From: AG41 sp035943095
GTDB taxonomy: Bacteria; Gemmatimonadota; Gemmatimonadetes; Gemmatimonadales; GWC2-71-9
DNA: 64,000 bases
Assembly: GCA_035943095.1 (NCBI GenBank)
Contig: DASZCN010000037.1
Span: forward strand, 1 to 64,000
Direction: 5' to 3'
Each line of letters starts with the position of its first letter. Within the stretch, counting starts at the first letter, position 1. Shown in pieces: positions 9,372 to 19,073 of the stretch. The notes below the pieces were generated by a model that was not told where the DNA came from, ran no database searches, and saw only the letters and a list, made by a program, of their open reading frames with translations. The position numbers and the translations under genes were made by a program.

Positions 9372-10342
9372 GTCGCTCGCCTCCCGTGCCGGACGCGTGG
9401 GTCGACCCAGGCGGCGCACAGGTCGGCGAGCACGTTCCCCATGACCACAAGGACAGCCGTCATCACGGTGGCCGCCATGACGACCGGGTAGTCGCGCGCC
9501 TGGACCGCTTCGACGAGCCGCCGCCCCACGCCCGGCCACGCGAACACCGCTTCCACGAACACCGCGCCGGAGAGGAGGGCGGGGAGGGACATCCCGAGCA
9601 GGAGGATCACCGGGACCAGGGCGTTCCGCGCGATGTGCCGCCGTGTGACCTGGAACGGCGACAGGCCCTTGGCCTCGGCGGTCGTCACAAAGGGCTGCCC
9701 CAGCACGTCCCGCATCGCGCCCCGCACGAAGCGTGCGGCTCCGCCGACCCCGACCAGCGTGAGTGTGGCGACTGGCAGCGCGAGGTGCCGGAGGCGGTCG
9801 GCCACTCCACTGCCGCCCGTGAACGCATCGACGTCGATTCCGGTTGCGCCGAACGCGGGTAACCAATGCGCCCAGTAGGTGAAGACCATCATCAGCATGA
9901 GCCCGAGCCAGTACCCTGGCAGGGCGAACAAGGTGACGGTCACGATCGAGAGCGCCGTGTCGACGCGCCGGTCAGCCCGGGCCTGCCACACACCGATCAA
10001 GAAGCCCAATCCGTAGCTGACGATGAGCGACAGTCCCGCCAGTACGAGGGTGGCGGGGAGGGCCTCACCGAGCACGCGACGCACGGGGCGACCGTTCGCG
10101 ATGCTCCGGCCCCAGTCACCGCGGGCGAATCGAACGATCCACGTCGCGAACTGGACCGGCAACGGACGGTCGAGGCTGAGCGCGTGTCGCTGCGCGGCGA
10201 GCTGCGCAGGGGTCGCCGTGGGGCCGAGGAGCCGCTCTACGGGATCCCCCGGTGCGAGTTGAACCAGGAAGAACGTGAGGGTCAGAACCCCGGCCACCAC
10301 AGCGGCTCCTGCGACGAGGCGGCGTCCGATGTGCGCGAGCAT
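9368..10342 (-). CDS. ABC transporter permease, DppB/OppB type
   Basis: 324 residues with the usual DppB layout: a first helix (RRLVAGAAVVAGVLTLTFF), the loop LAPGDPVERLLGP, and five further helices. The EAA loop IARNALVPVILLLGMSLP is followed by LLSGAVFVEAVFAWPGVG. It pairs with the downstream DppC-like subunit, with which it shares a 4-nt overlap, and is divergent by 45 bp from the matching substrate-binding lipoprotein. Family members import peptides, but some take up oligosaccharides, which would fit the surrounding glycan genes. Confidence 0.93.
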   Translation of the reverse strand: MLAHIGRRLVAGAAVVAGVLTLTFFLVQLAPGDPVERLLGPTATPAQLAAQRHALSLDRPLPVQFATWIVRFARGDWGRSIANGRPVRRVLGEALPATLVLAGLSLIVSYGLGFLIGVWQARADRRVDTALSIVTVTLFALPGYWLGLMLMMVFTYWAHWLPAFGATGIDVDAFTGGSGVADRLRHLALPVATLTLVGVGGAARFVRGAMRDVLGQPFVTTAEAKGLSPFQVTRRHIARNALVPVILLLGMSLPALLSGAVFVEAVFAWPGVGRRLVEAVQARDYPVVMAATVMTAVLVVMGNVLADLCAAWVDPRVRHGRRAT

Positions 10343-10387
10343 GCACCGAATCTCGCGCGAGCCTCCGGGCCCCGCTAGAATCCGGGC

Positions 10388-11839
10388 GTGCGATCACCGA
10401 CACCCGGTCTCTTGTTGGCGGGCTCATTGGTCGCGGCGTGTGCGCCGGGAGGAGCGGCGGCACGTCGCGCGCGAACGGTCGTGTATGCGTCGGGCGCCGA
10501 CCTCCAGAGCGTCAACCCGCTGCTCACGGTGCATCCGTTCGCCAAGCAGATCGAGCGATACGTTCTGCTCACGACGCTGGTGCGGTACGACTCGGTGCTC
10601 GGCGTGCAACCGTATCTGGCGCGCACGTGGACCTGGTCCGAGGATCGAAAGACGCTGGTGTTCCGACTGCAGTCGGGCGTGCGTTGGGACGATGGTGTGG
10701 CCACGACCGCGCGGGATGTAGCGTGGACGGTCTCCGCCGCCCGTGATGCCGCCACCGGCTATGCCCGCCTGAATGATTTTGCCGACGTGGCCTTCGTGAA
10801 CGATCCCAACGACACGACCGTCGTGGTGCGCTTCGCGCATGAACAGCCGGGTGTGCCCGACGTGTTCACCGATCTCGCGATCCTGCCGGCACATCTCCTC
10901 GACTCGATCCCCCGCGCCGAGCTGCGCCGCGCGGCGTGGAACGAGCACCCGGTAGGCAACGGGCCGTTTCGCTTCGTCGCGCACGAGCCAAACCGGCGCT
11001 GGGTGTTCGCCGCGAATCCGGATTTCCCAGCCGCGCTGGGCGGCCCGCCCGCGCTGGAACGGTTCGTGGTGGTCGTCGTGGACGAACCGACCACGAAGCT
11101 CGCGGCCCTCACGGCGGGTGAGGTGGACTTCGCCGGCATTCAGCCGGCGCATGCCGCGTTCGTCCGCAAGAACCCGGCGCTCGCCGTGCTCGACTACCCG
11201 GTGATGTTGCCGTACGGGATCGCGTTCAATACCCGTGTGCCTCCCTTCGACGACGCTCGCGTCCGCCTCGCCGTCGCGCTCGCGCTCGATCGCCGTGAGA
11301 TCGTGGACGGTTATCTCTACGGCTTCGGAGCGGCGGCGGACGGCCCGGTGCCCCCCGGGGTTCCGGGGTATGTGCCGGTGCCCCCGGTCCCCGTGAATCC
11401 CGACTCGGCGCGGCGGCTGCTGGGCGGCCGCCGGATCGCCTTCGAGCTCCTCACCGTCGGGAGTGGGGAAGCGGCGCTCGAGCAGATGATCCAGGCGCGA
11501 CTGGCCGCCGTGGGGTTCGACGTGACGATCCGCCAACTCGAGCTCACGGCGTTCCTCGCGCGGGTCAATGCGGGCCGGCACGACTTCACGGCGGCGGTCC
11601 TCGGGACGCCGGGTGATCTGGGCCTCGGCTACCTCGCGAGCCTCGCCGACTTGACCGGGTCGCGGATGCCGACCGACCCGGCGCGCGTGCAGCGCTGGTT
11701 CCGGGACTCGCTCCCGGTGGCCTTTCTCTACCACGCGCGGGGCGTGCAGGGGATGAACCGGCGGGTCCGCGGTGTGCGCATGGATCTCCGGGGCGAGCTG
11801 CCGACCATCACACGCTGGCAGACGGCCGCGCCGCAGTGA
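10388..11839 (+). CDS. Extracellular solute-binding lipoprotein, family 5
   Basis: 483 residues starting at GTG. A lipobox (SLVAAC, Cys18) marks it as a lipoprotein. The body has the SBP_bac_5 pattern: VVYASGADLQSVNPLL near the start, WTWSEDRKTLVFRLQSGVRWDDG, and a hinge region around PYGIAFNTRVPPFDDARVR. It should capture the substrate for the divergent DppB/DppC permeases. The downstream kinase gene overlaps its stop by GTGA, so transporter capture and sugar phosphorylation appear coupled, favouring a carbohydrate or glycoconjugate ligand (inference). Confidence 0.92.
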   Translation: MRSPTPGLLLAGSLVAACAPGGAAARRARTVVYASGADLQSVNPLLTVHPFAKQIERYVLLTTLVRYDSVLGVQPYLARTWTWSEDRKTLVFRLQSGVRWDDGVATTARDVAWTVSAARDAATGYARLNDFADVAFVNDPNDTTVVVRFAHEQPGVPDVFTDLAILPAHLLDSIPRAELRRAAWNEHPVGNGPFRFVAHEPNRRWVFAANPDFPAALGGPPALERFVVVVVDEPTTKLAALTAGEVDFAGIQPAHAAFVRKNPALAVLDYPVMLPYGIAFNTRVPPFDDARVRLAVALALDRREIVDGYLYGFGAAADGPVPPGVPGYVPVPPVPVNPDSARRLLGGRRIAFELLTVGSGEAALEQMIQARLAAVGFDVTIRQLELTAFLARVNAGRHDFTAAVLGTPGDLGLGYLASLADLTGSRMPTDPARVQRWFRDSLPVAFLYHARGVQGMNRRVRGVRMDLRGELPTITRWQTAAPQ

Positions 11840-12855
11840 GACGGCGCGACCTCCCGACCGAATTTCACGCCGAGGCGCCGGTGCGGCTCGACTTCGCGGG
11901 CGGCTGGACCGATGTCCCACCGTTCTCCGCGCGTGAGGGTGGGGTGGTGGTGAACGCCGCGCTCGCGCTACCGGCGCGTGTCGACGTCAAACTCGGAGGC
12001 GCGGAGCCGCGGATTCGACTCGTCGCCCTGGACCTGGGCCAGGAGCTCGAATGCGCAAACGCCGGCGGATTGGTGCTGGACGGCCGGCTCGATCTCCTCA
12101 AGGCGGCCCTGCGCATGTTCCCCGTACAGGCCTCCTGCACGCTCACTACGCGCTCGGCCGCGCCGCCCGGGTCCGGGCTCGGAAGCTCCGGAGCGCTGGA
12201 CGTGGCGCTGGTGGCCGCGCTCACGCACGCTCGCGGCGAGCACCTCGCGGAGCGTGAGATTGCCGAGCAGGCATGGTATCTGGAGACGGTGGAGGCCAAG
12301 ATCCCCGGTGGCAAGCAGGATCAATTCGCGGCCGCGCTCGGCGGGGTTCAGCGGCTCTCGTTTCGCGACCCGGACGTCGGCGTCGAACCGATCACGCTCG
12401 ATCCCGCGTTCGCCGCCGCTCTCGAGCGGCAGACCCTGTTGTGCTACACCGGCACGTCCCGCGTTTCGGGGGCGACCATCGCGCGCGTGATGGGCGCGTA
12501 CGAGCGGGGAGACCTACGAGTCACCGGAGCGCTGCGCGCGCTCAAGGACGTGGCCGCCGCCATGGCGGAAGCGCTGCGGGGGGCCGACCTCGCCCGCGTG
12601 GCGGCGCTCCTGTCCGACAACTGGCAGCACCAGCAAGCGCTCGATCCCGAAATGTGCACGCCGGAGATGGCCCGCCTCGAGCGCGGCGTTCGCGCCGCCG
12701 GAGCGATGGGTGGCAAGGCGGCCGGCGCAGGTGCGGGTGGCTCGATGTTCTTCGTCATCATGAACGACACGGCGACCGCATCGGACGCGGCCCGCGCGGC
12801 GGGAGCGACGGTGCTCCCGGTGCGATGGGCGACCGAGGGGGTGCGCGCGTGGTGA
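11836..12855 (+). CDS. GHMP-family sugar kinase (HddA/fucokinase-like)
   Basis: 339 residues from a GTG overlapping the upstream stop. The first motif (APVRLDFAGGWTDVPPF, residues 14-30) is the HddA/fucokinase variant of the GHMP N-terminal motif. The phosphate-binding loop PPGSGLGSSGA occupies residues 110-120, and the C-terminal glycine-rich motif is GKAAGAGAGGSMFF. It should phosphorylate the anomeric or a hydroxyl carbon of a sugar such as a heptose or L-fucose; which one cannot be told. It is coupled to both neighbours by 4-nt overlaps. Confidence 0.9.
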   Translation: MRRRDLPTEFHAEAPVRLDFAGGWTDVPPFSAREGGVVVNAALALPARVDVKLGGAEPRIRLVALDLGQELECANAGGLVLDGRLDLLKAALRMFPVQASCTLTTRSAAPPGSGLGSSGALDVALVAALTHARGEHLAEREIAEQAWYLETVEAKIPGGKQDQFAAALGGVQRLSFRDPDVGVEPITLDPAFAAALERQTLLCYTGTSRVSGATIARVMGAYERGDLRVTGALRALKDVAAAMAEALRGADLARVAALLSDNWQHQQALDPEMCTPEMARLERGVRAAGAMGGKAAGAGAGGSMFFVIMNDTATASDAARAAGATVLPVRWATEGVRAW

Positions 12856-15635
12856 CCGCGGAAGAGCTCGAGGCGCGACGGGAGGTCATCGCGGGCTCAC
12901 CCGATCTCTCGGCCCTCCACGCGCACCTGCGCGAGCGGGCCGCGCCACTGCTCGCGCGGCTGCCGGCCATCCCGGACGCGAAAGCGCTTTTCTCGACTGA
13001 CGGGGGCGTGTGTCCCGACGACGGGACGGTCCTCACCTTCGACCCGTGGCGTCCGCGGGAGCACCGCTGCCCGCGCTGCGGCAAGGTCGTGACGGGCGAG
13101 CGGCATGATCGTCACTGGGCGCGCCTCCAACACCTCTGGCTGGTGGAGCGCGCCGCGCATCTGGCGACGCTCGCGGCCCTCGATGGCGACGCGCGGGCCG
13201 CCGGTCGCGTCGCGGAGATCCTGCGCGCCTACGCGGCGCGCTACTGGCAGTATCCCAACCGGGACAACGTGCTGGGCCCGAGCCGGCTGTTCTTTTCGAC
13301 TTATCTCGAGTCCATCTGGATCGGCCATTACCTCGCGGCGGCCTTCTTGCTTCGCGCCGCGGGCATGCTCGACGACGACACGACGCGCGGCGTCACCCAG
13401 GTCGCCGACGAGGCGGCGAACCTGATCGGCGATTTCGACGAAGGCTTCTCGAATCGCCAGACCTGGAACAACGCAGGCTTGGCGGCGATTGCGACGTGGT
13501 TCGAGGACGAGGATCTCGCCAAGCGGGCGATCGAAGGTCCGACCGGGCTGCTCGAGCACCTGCTCCGCGGCTTTGGAGACGACGGCATGTGGTATGAGGG
13601 GGAGAACTATCACTTGTTCGCGCTGCGAGGGTTCCTGACGGGGGCCGGTTGGGCGCGCCACGCGGGTGTCGATGTGTTCGCCGCACCGCAGCTCGCGACG
13701 CGAATCCGGGCGGCGCTGCTCGCGCCCGCGCTGACCGCACTCCCCGACTTCACCTACCCGGCGCGGAAAGATTCGCGCTTCGGGGTGTCGCTCGCGCAAC
13801 CGTCGTACGTCGAGCTGTGGGAGGTGGGGCTCGCGCAGCTTGGGGAGCAGGGAGCGAAGCCAGGGGAGCAGGGAGCGGGGAGCGGTACCGTCCAGCTCGA
13901 AAGCTGGCTGGCGGCGCTGTATGGCAAGGCCGTGATGAAACCCGAGCTGTTCGAGTCGTATCTGAGCGACGCACCGTTGGAACCGCTCCCCGCTCCCCGC
14001 TCCCCTTCTCGACGCACGCTCTCCTGGTGGGCCCTCTGGTTCATGTCTCCCGAGCTTCCCGCCCAGCCGCCGGCTTGGTCGCCCGGCAGCGTCCTCCTCG
14101 AGTCGCACGGCCTCGCGGTGCTGCGAACGGGAGACCGCTACGTGAGCCTCGAGTGCGGGCGGTACGGCGGGGGCCACGGCCACCCCGACCGATTGCATCT
14201 GACGCTGCACGCGGGCGGCACCCTGTGGCTCGCCGACCCCGGGACGGGTGCGTACACCACGCGCGATCTGTTCTGGTATCGCTCAACGCTGGCGCACAAT
14301 GCACCGCGGTTGGACCGTGCATCCCAACCCGAGGGCGATGCGACGTGCGACTCGTTCGGTACGACGGGCGACTGGTCGTGGGTGCGGGGGCGCTACGGTG
14401 AGGTCGCGCGCACCGTGGTCTCTGGCCCCGTCTACGTACTCGACGTAGTGGAGCTCGCGAGCCGGACGGACCACACGCTCGAGGTGCCCTGGCATTTCAC
14501 CGGCGCTGGTGACGTAGGTCGGGGGACCTGGGCACCCGGTGAGTTGGCCGATGAGTTCGTCAGCCGGGTCGAGCGGTTCGCTCCGGACGGCGCCGGACCC
14601 ATCGCCCTCACGTTCTCCGACGATGGCCACGCGTTGAACGCCTTCCTTGCCGGAGAGGGTGAGTTGGTGCGTGCGGAGGGGCCGGGCCGACCGGGGGAAA
14701 GAGCGGGGCGGCGGATGTTTTACGTCTTGCGCGCCAACGGCCGCGCCGCACGATTTGTATCGGTGCTCGAGCCCGCGGGGGGGGGGTCGAGTCCATCCGT
14801 CCGCGGCGTGCGGGTGAAGGGGAGCGTGATCGAAGTCGAAACCGCCCAGGGGGTCCATCGCCACGCGGCGACGGCACTCGGCTGGGAGGTCGAGACCGAG
14901 ACCGGGCGTGTGCGCCTGGCCGGAGCGCGCGCGCCCCAGCCGCCGCTTGAGCCCCTGCTCGAGCTGGACACGCCCAAGCCCGCGGTGGGCGCCGCGCTGC
15001 GGACCAATGGGCCGCCGCCGCTCGACGGCTCGCTCGACGGCTTCGACCGGAGCGAGCCCCTTCGACTCGAGCTCGAAGATCAGTACCGCCGCAGTGAGGA
15101 GCCGTATCCGGGACCCGACGACTTGAGCGCTGTCGCCTACGCCGCCTGGGACGACGCGGCGCTGTACCTCGCGGTCGACGTGACGAAGCACGACCTGTGC
15201 TTTCGGGCCCGGGGTGCGGCCTCGCTCCATCTCGACAACGAGCCCGACGACATTCATTCAGATGGTATTCAGGTGTACCTCGCTAACCCGGAGGGCGGAG
15301 ATGCGGTGGGATATCTCATCGTGCCGGCCGCTCCGGACAACGGGTCGATTCGCGTGCTGGGAGCGGATCAATCACCGGGCCTGCCGGACGGGGTGCGGGG
15401 GGGATGGCAACGCACGCCACAGGGCTATCGCGTGACCGTCGCGATCGCGTGGCCGGAATGGCATCGCGCGCACGTCGGCGGGCACGTGCGGTTCGACCTC
15501 CTGGTGAACGAGATGGAGCCCGGCCGCGAGCGGCGTAGTGGCCAATTGGTCTGGAGCGGGGGGAACGGGTGGGTCTACCTGCGCGGCGACCGTCAGGAAC
15601 CGGAGCGGTTCGGGGTATTGGAGCTGGTCGGATGA
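12852..15635 (+). CDS. Heparinase II/III-like protein with C-terminal CBM9-type domain
   Basis: 927 residues from a GTG whose GTGA overlaps the kinase stop; longer in-frame readings run over the kinase gene and are not used. An early CPDDG...CPRCGK segment could be a small zinc site. An alpha-helical toroid follows (NRQTWNNAGLAAIATWFED; MWYEGENYHLFALRG), then a heparinase II/III beta-sandwich (GGGHGHPDRLHLTLHAGG; YRSTLAHNAPRLD). The last 200 residues resemble a CBM9/DOMON-like sugar-binding domain (AAWDDAALYLAVDVT; HSDGIQVYLANPEGG). No signal peptide is visible. Family members eliminate or bind uronic-acid polysaccharides. A run of ten G residues lies at 14777-14786. Confidence 0.87.
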   Translation: MTAEELEARREVIAGSPDLSALHAHLRERAAPLLARLPAIPDAKALFSTDGGVCPDDGTVLTFDPWRPREHRCPRCGKVVTGERHDRHWARLQHLWLVERAAHLATLAALDGDARAAGRVAEILRAYAARYWQYPNRDNVLGPSRLFFSTYLESIWIGHYLAAAFLLRAAGMLDDDTTRGVTQVADEAANLIGDFDEGFSNRQTWNNAGLAAIATWFEDEDLAKRAIEGPTGLLEHLLRGFGDDGMWYEGENYHLFALRGFLTGAGWARHAGVDVFAAPQLATRIRAALLAPALTALPDFTYPARKDSRFGVSLAQPSYVELWEVGLAQLGEQGAKPGEQGAGSGTVQLESWLAALYGKAVMKPELFESYLSDAPLEPLPAPRSPSRRTLSWWALWFMSPELPAQPPAWSPGSVLLESHGLAVLRTGDRYVSLECGRYGGGHGHPDRLHLTLHAGGTLWLADPGTGAYTTRDLFWYRSTLAHNAPRLDRASQPEGDATCDSFGTTGDWSWVRGRYGEVARTVVSGPVYVLDVVELASRTDHTLEVPWHFTGAGDVGRGTWAPGELADEFVSRVERFAPDGAGPIALTFSDDGHALNAFLAGEGELVRAEGPGRPGERAGRRMFYVLRANGRAARFVSVLEPAGGGSSPSVRGVRVKGSVIEVETAQGVHRHAATALGWEVETETGRVRLAGARAPQPPLEPLLELDTPKPAVGAALRTNGPPPLDGSLDGFDRSEPLRLELEDQYRRSEEPYPGPDDLSAVAYAAWDDAALYLAVDVTKHDLCFRARGAASLHLDNEPDDIHSDGIQVYLANPEGGDAVGYLIVPAAPDNGSIRVLGADQSPGLPDGVRGGWQRTPQGYRVTVAIAWPEWHRAHVGGHVRFDLLVNEMEPGRERRSGQLVWSGGNGWVYLRGDRQEPERFGVLELVG

Positions 15636-16378
15636 TCGTTGTCGTGCTGCACGAGCCTCAGGACTTGGTCAACATCGCCCACGTGGTCAGAGCGATGAAG
15701 AACTTCGGGTTGACGGACCTCCGGCTTGCGCACCCCCGGGAATACGATGCGTACCGCGTCGAAGGCATTGCGCACCAGAGCCAGGACGTACTGGCGCGGG
15801 TACAACGCTTCGATCGGCTCGAGGATGCATTAGCGGATTGTGTCCACGTGGTCGGGTTCACGGCGCGTGGCCGCACCGCTAAGCGCAACCAGCAGCGCCC
15901 GCGGGAAGCGGCGGCGGAGATTCTCGCCCACGCCGAGGCTGGTCCCGTCGCGCTCTTGTTCGGACGCGAGGACAAAGGCCTCTCGAACAACGCGCTGGAT
16001 CGGTGCCATCGCGTCGTTACCATCCCCACGAGCCCGGCATACCCGTCGCTCAACCTCGGGCATGCCGTGGTGCTGATGATGTACGAGCTGGCGCTGTCTC
16101 GCGGGGACGAGGATCGGCCGTTCAAGGCGCCGCGTCGAGCGAGCCAGCCGGCGACGGTCGAGGACCTGGAACGGTTGTTCACCGATGCCGAAGCCGCGCT
16201 CGCCGTGATCGATTTCTTCAAGACGCGCGAGGCCGAGGGCGTGATGCGGACGTTGCGCGAAGTGCTGCACCGCGCACCGCTCGACGAGCGAGAAGCGAAA
16301 CTGTTGCGGGCGATAGCGATCGAGGTGGTGAAATACGGTGAGCGACTGGCGCGTTCCGGGCTTCACGTCGACCGGTAG
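15632..16378 (+). CDS. SpoU/TrmH-type RNA 2'-O-methyltransferase (TrmJ-like)
   Basis: 248 residues from an ATG overlapping the heparinase stop. The SPOUT knot motifs are clear: LHEPQDLVNIAHVVRAMKNF (N-terminal motif 1), PVALLFGREDKGLSNN (motif 2) and PSLNLGHAVVLMMYEL (motif 3). This pattern and the order of motifs match TrmJ, which methylates residue 32 of tRNA using S-adenosylmethionine. A C-terminal helical extension of about 80 residues is present. Its place inside a sugar operon looks incidental. The last 41 nt overlap the next gene in another frame. Confidence 0.88.
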   Translation: MIVVVLHEPQDLVNIAHVVRAMKNFGLTDLRLAHPREYDAYRVEGIAHQSQDVLARVQRFDRLEDALADCVHVVGFTARGRTAKRNQQRPREAAAEILAHAEAGPVALLFGREDKGLSNNALDRCHRVVTIPTSPAYPSLNLGHAVVLMMYELALSRGDEDRPFKAPRRASQPATVEDLERLFTDAEAALAVIDFFKTREAEGVMRTLREVLHRAPLDEREAKLLRAIAIEVVKYGERLARSGLHVDR

Positions 16379-17510
16379 TAAGCGGCCCGACGCCCTGTTC
16401 GGCGCGGCGGCGCTGGAACAGGTGGAGGGCCTCCCGCTGCGGCTGGCGCGCGCGTCGGGATGTCGCGTGTGGGACGCGGAAGGCCGCGAGTACACGGATT
16501 ACGTCATGGCGCTCGGTGCCGTTGCCCTCGGCTACGGTCACCCCGACGTAAACCGCGCGGCCGAACAGGCGATGGCCGCCGGCGTGGTCGGGCCGCTGCC
16601 ACCGGTGATTGAAGAAGAGCTCGCCGAGGAGCTCGCGATGCGCATCCCCTGGCTCGAGCAGATGCGCTTCCTGAAGACGGGCGCCGAGGCGGTCGCGGCG
16701 GCGGTGCGACTGGCGCGGGTCGCCACGGGGCGGGAGCGCGTGCTCGGGTGCGGCTACCACGGATGGCTCGACTGGTGCCAGGCGGGTGAGGGCGTGCCCG
16801 CCGGGACCCGGGCCCTCTATGCCGAGATTCCGTTCAACGACGTGGAGGGCAGCCGCCGCTTGATTCGCGACGCCGGCGACCGCTTGGCGGCGGTGGTCGT
16901 CGAGCCGGTGGTCGTGATCGAGCCGACACACGAATGGCTCGAAACTTTGCGGGTGGAGACTACGCGCGCGGGGGCGGTACTCGTGTTCGACGAGATCAAG
17001 ACGGCGTTTCGGTTGGCGATCGGCGGCGCAGCCGAGCGCTACGGCGTGCGGCCCGACCTCGCGGTGCTGGGCAAGGCCATAGCGAACGGTTTCCCGCTCG
17101 CGGTCGTGGGGGGGCGCGCGGACCTGATGTCGGCCATCGCGCGTACGTGGATCTCTTCGACGCTCGCTACCGAAAGCGTGGCGCTCGCCGCGGCGCGCGC
17201 GACGCTGGACGTGTTCGCCCACCAGGACGTGTGCGGTCACCTGCATCGCATGGGCACCCGCTTGCTCCATGGGCTGCATCGCTTGCACCGCAAACATGCC
17301 GACCTGGTAACCGGGGTAGGCGGGGTGGCGGAGATGTGCTTCCTGCACTTCGCGAGCGACCAGATCTCGGCGGACGTAGCCCGCGGGTGCGCGGGGCGGG
17401 GACTCTTGTTCAAGCGCACGGCGTACAATTTCGTGTCGATGGCGCATGATGAGGAGACCGTGGATCGGACATTGGACGTGCTCACCGACGTTCTTGGAGC
17501 GATCGCGTGA
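16338..17510 (+). CDS. PLP-dependent class III aminotransferase (HemL-like fold)
   Basis: 390 residues from a GTG inside the end of the methyltransferase gene (41-nt overlap). The fold-type I signature is present: FDEIKTAFR with Asp218 for the pyridine nitrogen and LGKAIANGFPLAVVGG with Lys246 for the Schiff base. The N-terminal DYVMALGAVALGYGHPDV is typical of class III enzymes. It resembles glutamate-1-semialdehyde aminomutase but is about 40 residues shorter, so a sugar or small-molecule aminotransferase is as likely. The substrate is unknown. It is the last gene before a 57-nt gap and the two-component system. Confidence 0.88.
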   Translation: MSDWRVPGFTSTGSKRPDALFGAAALEQVEGLPLRLARASGCRVWDAEGREYTDYVMALGAVALGYGHPDVNRAAEQAMAAGVVGPLPPVIEEELAEELAMRIPWLEQMRFLKTGAEAVAAAVRLARVATGRERVLGCGYHGWLDWCQAGEGVPAGTRALYAEIPFNDVEGSRRLIRDAGDRLAAVVVEPVVVIEPTHEWLETLRVETTRAGAVLVFDEIKTAFRLAIGGAAERYGVRPDLAVLGKAIANGFPLAVVGGRADLMSAIARTWISSTLATESVALAAARATLDVFAHQDVCGHLHRMGTRLLHGLHRLHRKHADLVTGVGGVAEMCFLHFASDQISADVARGCAGRGLLFKRTAYNFVSMAHDEETVDRTLDVLTDVLGAIA

Positions 17511-17567
17511 GTCATTCACGGCAGGGGGCTTGCGCTCGGTGAGCGACGCGGGAATCGTGGTGGCATC

Positions 17568-19073
17568 GTGACGCTCCAACGCAAGCTCCTCCTCGGCTTC
17601 TCCCTCATGGTCCTCCCGGCCCTCCTGGTGGGCCTGCATGCAATCCGTACGAATGCGCGGGAGCAGGAAGCGCTCGAGGCCCTGGGGCGGCGCCTTGCCC
17701 AGTCCCGCACGTACGCCGAAGTCGAAGACGCGATGTTCAACCAGACCCAGGTGGTCTGGCGCTACCTGAGCGGCGATCCCGCGGCGAAGCGAGAGTTCCC
17801 CCTCACGGAGCAAGTCGTAGACTACTGGCTCGATCGCTGGACCGCCGGGCTTCCCCCCGATGAGGTCACCCTCGCTGATGGCGTCCGGAAGATCGAGCTC
17901 GAAATCCGATCCGTGGCCGGCGGCGTGTTCAAACTGTATGACTCCGGCCGCCACGAGGCCGCGTATCTCACCGCGCGCCGCGAGCTCGTCGAGCGGCTGC
18001 AGCCCGCCCTGGCGACCGTGAATCGGGATATCTATCGCAAGGCGCGGGAGTTCAGCGTCCAGCGGGCCCTCGTACAGGTCGAGGGCATCGTGGAGAGCGA
18101 GCGTCGCGTCCTGTGGTCGATCATTGCGCTCGCGCTGATCGCCGGCCTGATCGCGTCGTGGCTCATCTCACGCAGCCTGGCGCGCCCCCTCAACGAGCTG
18201 CGCCAGGCGATGGCTATCGTAGGCGCCGGGGACCTGGACCATGTGATCGAGTCCCGCTCACGAGACGAAATCGGGGAGCTGGCGCGGTCCTTCGCCCGGA
18301 TGACGGAACGGCTGCGCCAATCCCACACGCAGCTCGTCCAGTCGGAGAAGCTGGCGTCGATCGGACAGATGGCGGCTGCGGTGGCGCACGGCCTGCGAAA
18401 CCCGCTGGCCAGCCTGCGCGCGGCGGCTCAGCTGGCGCGGCACCGGGTTGACGCGCCCGCCGCTCGTGAGCAGTTGAACGCGATCGTCGAGCAGGTGGAT
18501 CGGCTCGATCTTCGCATCACCCACCTCCTGGCGTTCTCGCGCCCCGCGCCGTTCCATCCGTTGCGGGAGAGCGTGCGGGTGCTGGTTGAGGCGGCCGTCA
18601 GTGGCGTCTCTCAGCTCCTCCACGAGCGTCGCGTCGAGCTGATCGTGAGCCTCGCGCCTTCGCTTCCCGAGGTGCGGGTGGACCCGATGCGACTGGAGCA
18701 GACGTTGACCGAAATCGTCTCCAACGCGCTCGACGCGATGCCCCCTCCCGACGGTGGGCGCCTCACGATCGAGGGGCGGCGCGAGACGAACGATGGCGGC
18801 GTGGATGGCGTGACTCTGACGATCACCGATTCGGGCCGCGGCATCGCGCCCGAGGTCCTGGCGAACGTGTGCGAGCCGTTCTTCACCACGCGCGCCGAGG
18901 GCACCGGCCTCGGGCTCGCGATCGCCAAACGCTACGTCGAGGAGACCGGTGGGCGGCTCAGCATCACCAGCGTGGTCGGCCGCGGCACCACGGTGTCCAT
19001 CTGGCTGCCCAGTGCGGGCGACGCGACGCCGGCGCAGGCATCCTCGGCCGTACCGGCACGACAGCTCGCATGA
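17568..19073 (+). CDS. HAMP-domain sensor histidine kinase
   Basis: 501 residues from GTG. A first helix (residues 7-24) and a second (182-201) bracket a periplasmic region of about 155 residues that is mostly helical and has no recognised ligand motif. A HAMP domain (about 200-252) leads to HisKA with the phosphoacceptor H274 in AVAHGLRNPL, then an HATPase domain with VSNALDAM (N box), DSGRGI and GTGLGLAIAKRY. Its stop overlaps the start of the NtrC-type regulator (ATGA), so the two form a cognate pair. Lying directly upstream of pqqABCDE, it is the likely input for PQQ control. Confidence 0.93.
   Translation: MTLQRKLLLGFSLMVLPALLVGLHAIRTNAREQEALEALGRRLAQSRTYAEVEDAMFNQTQVVWRYLSGDPAAKREFPLTEQVVDYWLDRWTAGLPPDEVTLADGVRKIELEIRSVAGGVFKLYDSGRHEAAYLTARRELVERLQPALATVNRDIYRKAREFSVQRALVQVEGIVESERRVLWSIIALALIAGLIASWLISRSLARPLNELRQAMAIVGAGDLDHVIESRSRDEIGELARSFARMTERLRQSHTQLVQSEKLASIGQMAAAVAHGLRNPLASLRAAAQLARHRVDAPAAREQLNAIVEQVDRLDLRITHLLAFSRPAPFHPLRESVRVLVEAAVSGVSQLLHERRVELIVSLAPSLPEVRVDPMRLEQTLTEIVSNALDAMPPPDGGRLTIEGRRETNDGGVDGVTLTITDSGRGIAPEVLANVCEPFFTTRAEGTGLGLAIAKRYVEETGGRLSITSVVGRGTTVSIWLPSAGDATPAQASSAVPARQLA

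Noticed and set aside
9372..9866. N-terminal extension of the DppC-like permease
   Set aside because: The extra 165 residues are Arg-rich and lie inside the DppB-like gene; the GTGA overlap at 9371 is the natural start.
16338..17510. Calling the aminotransferase hemL
   Set aside because: It is short, in a sugar-type operon and has no linked haem genes; the motifs only support class III.
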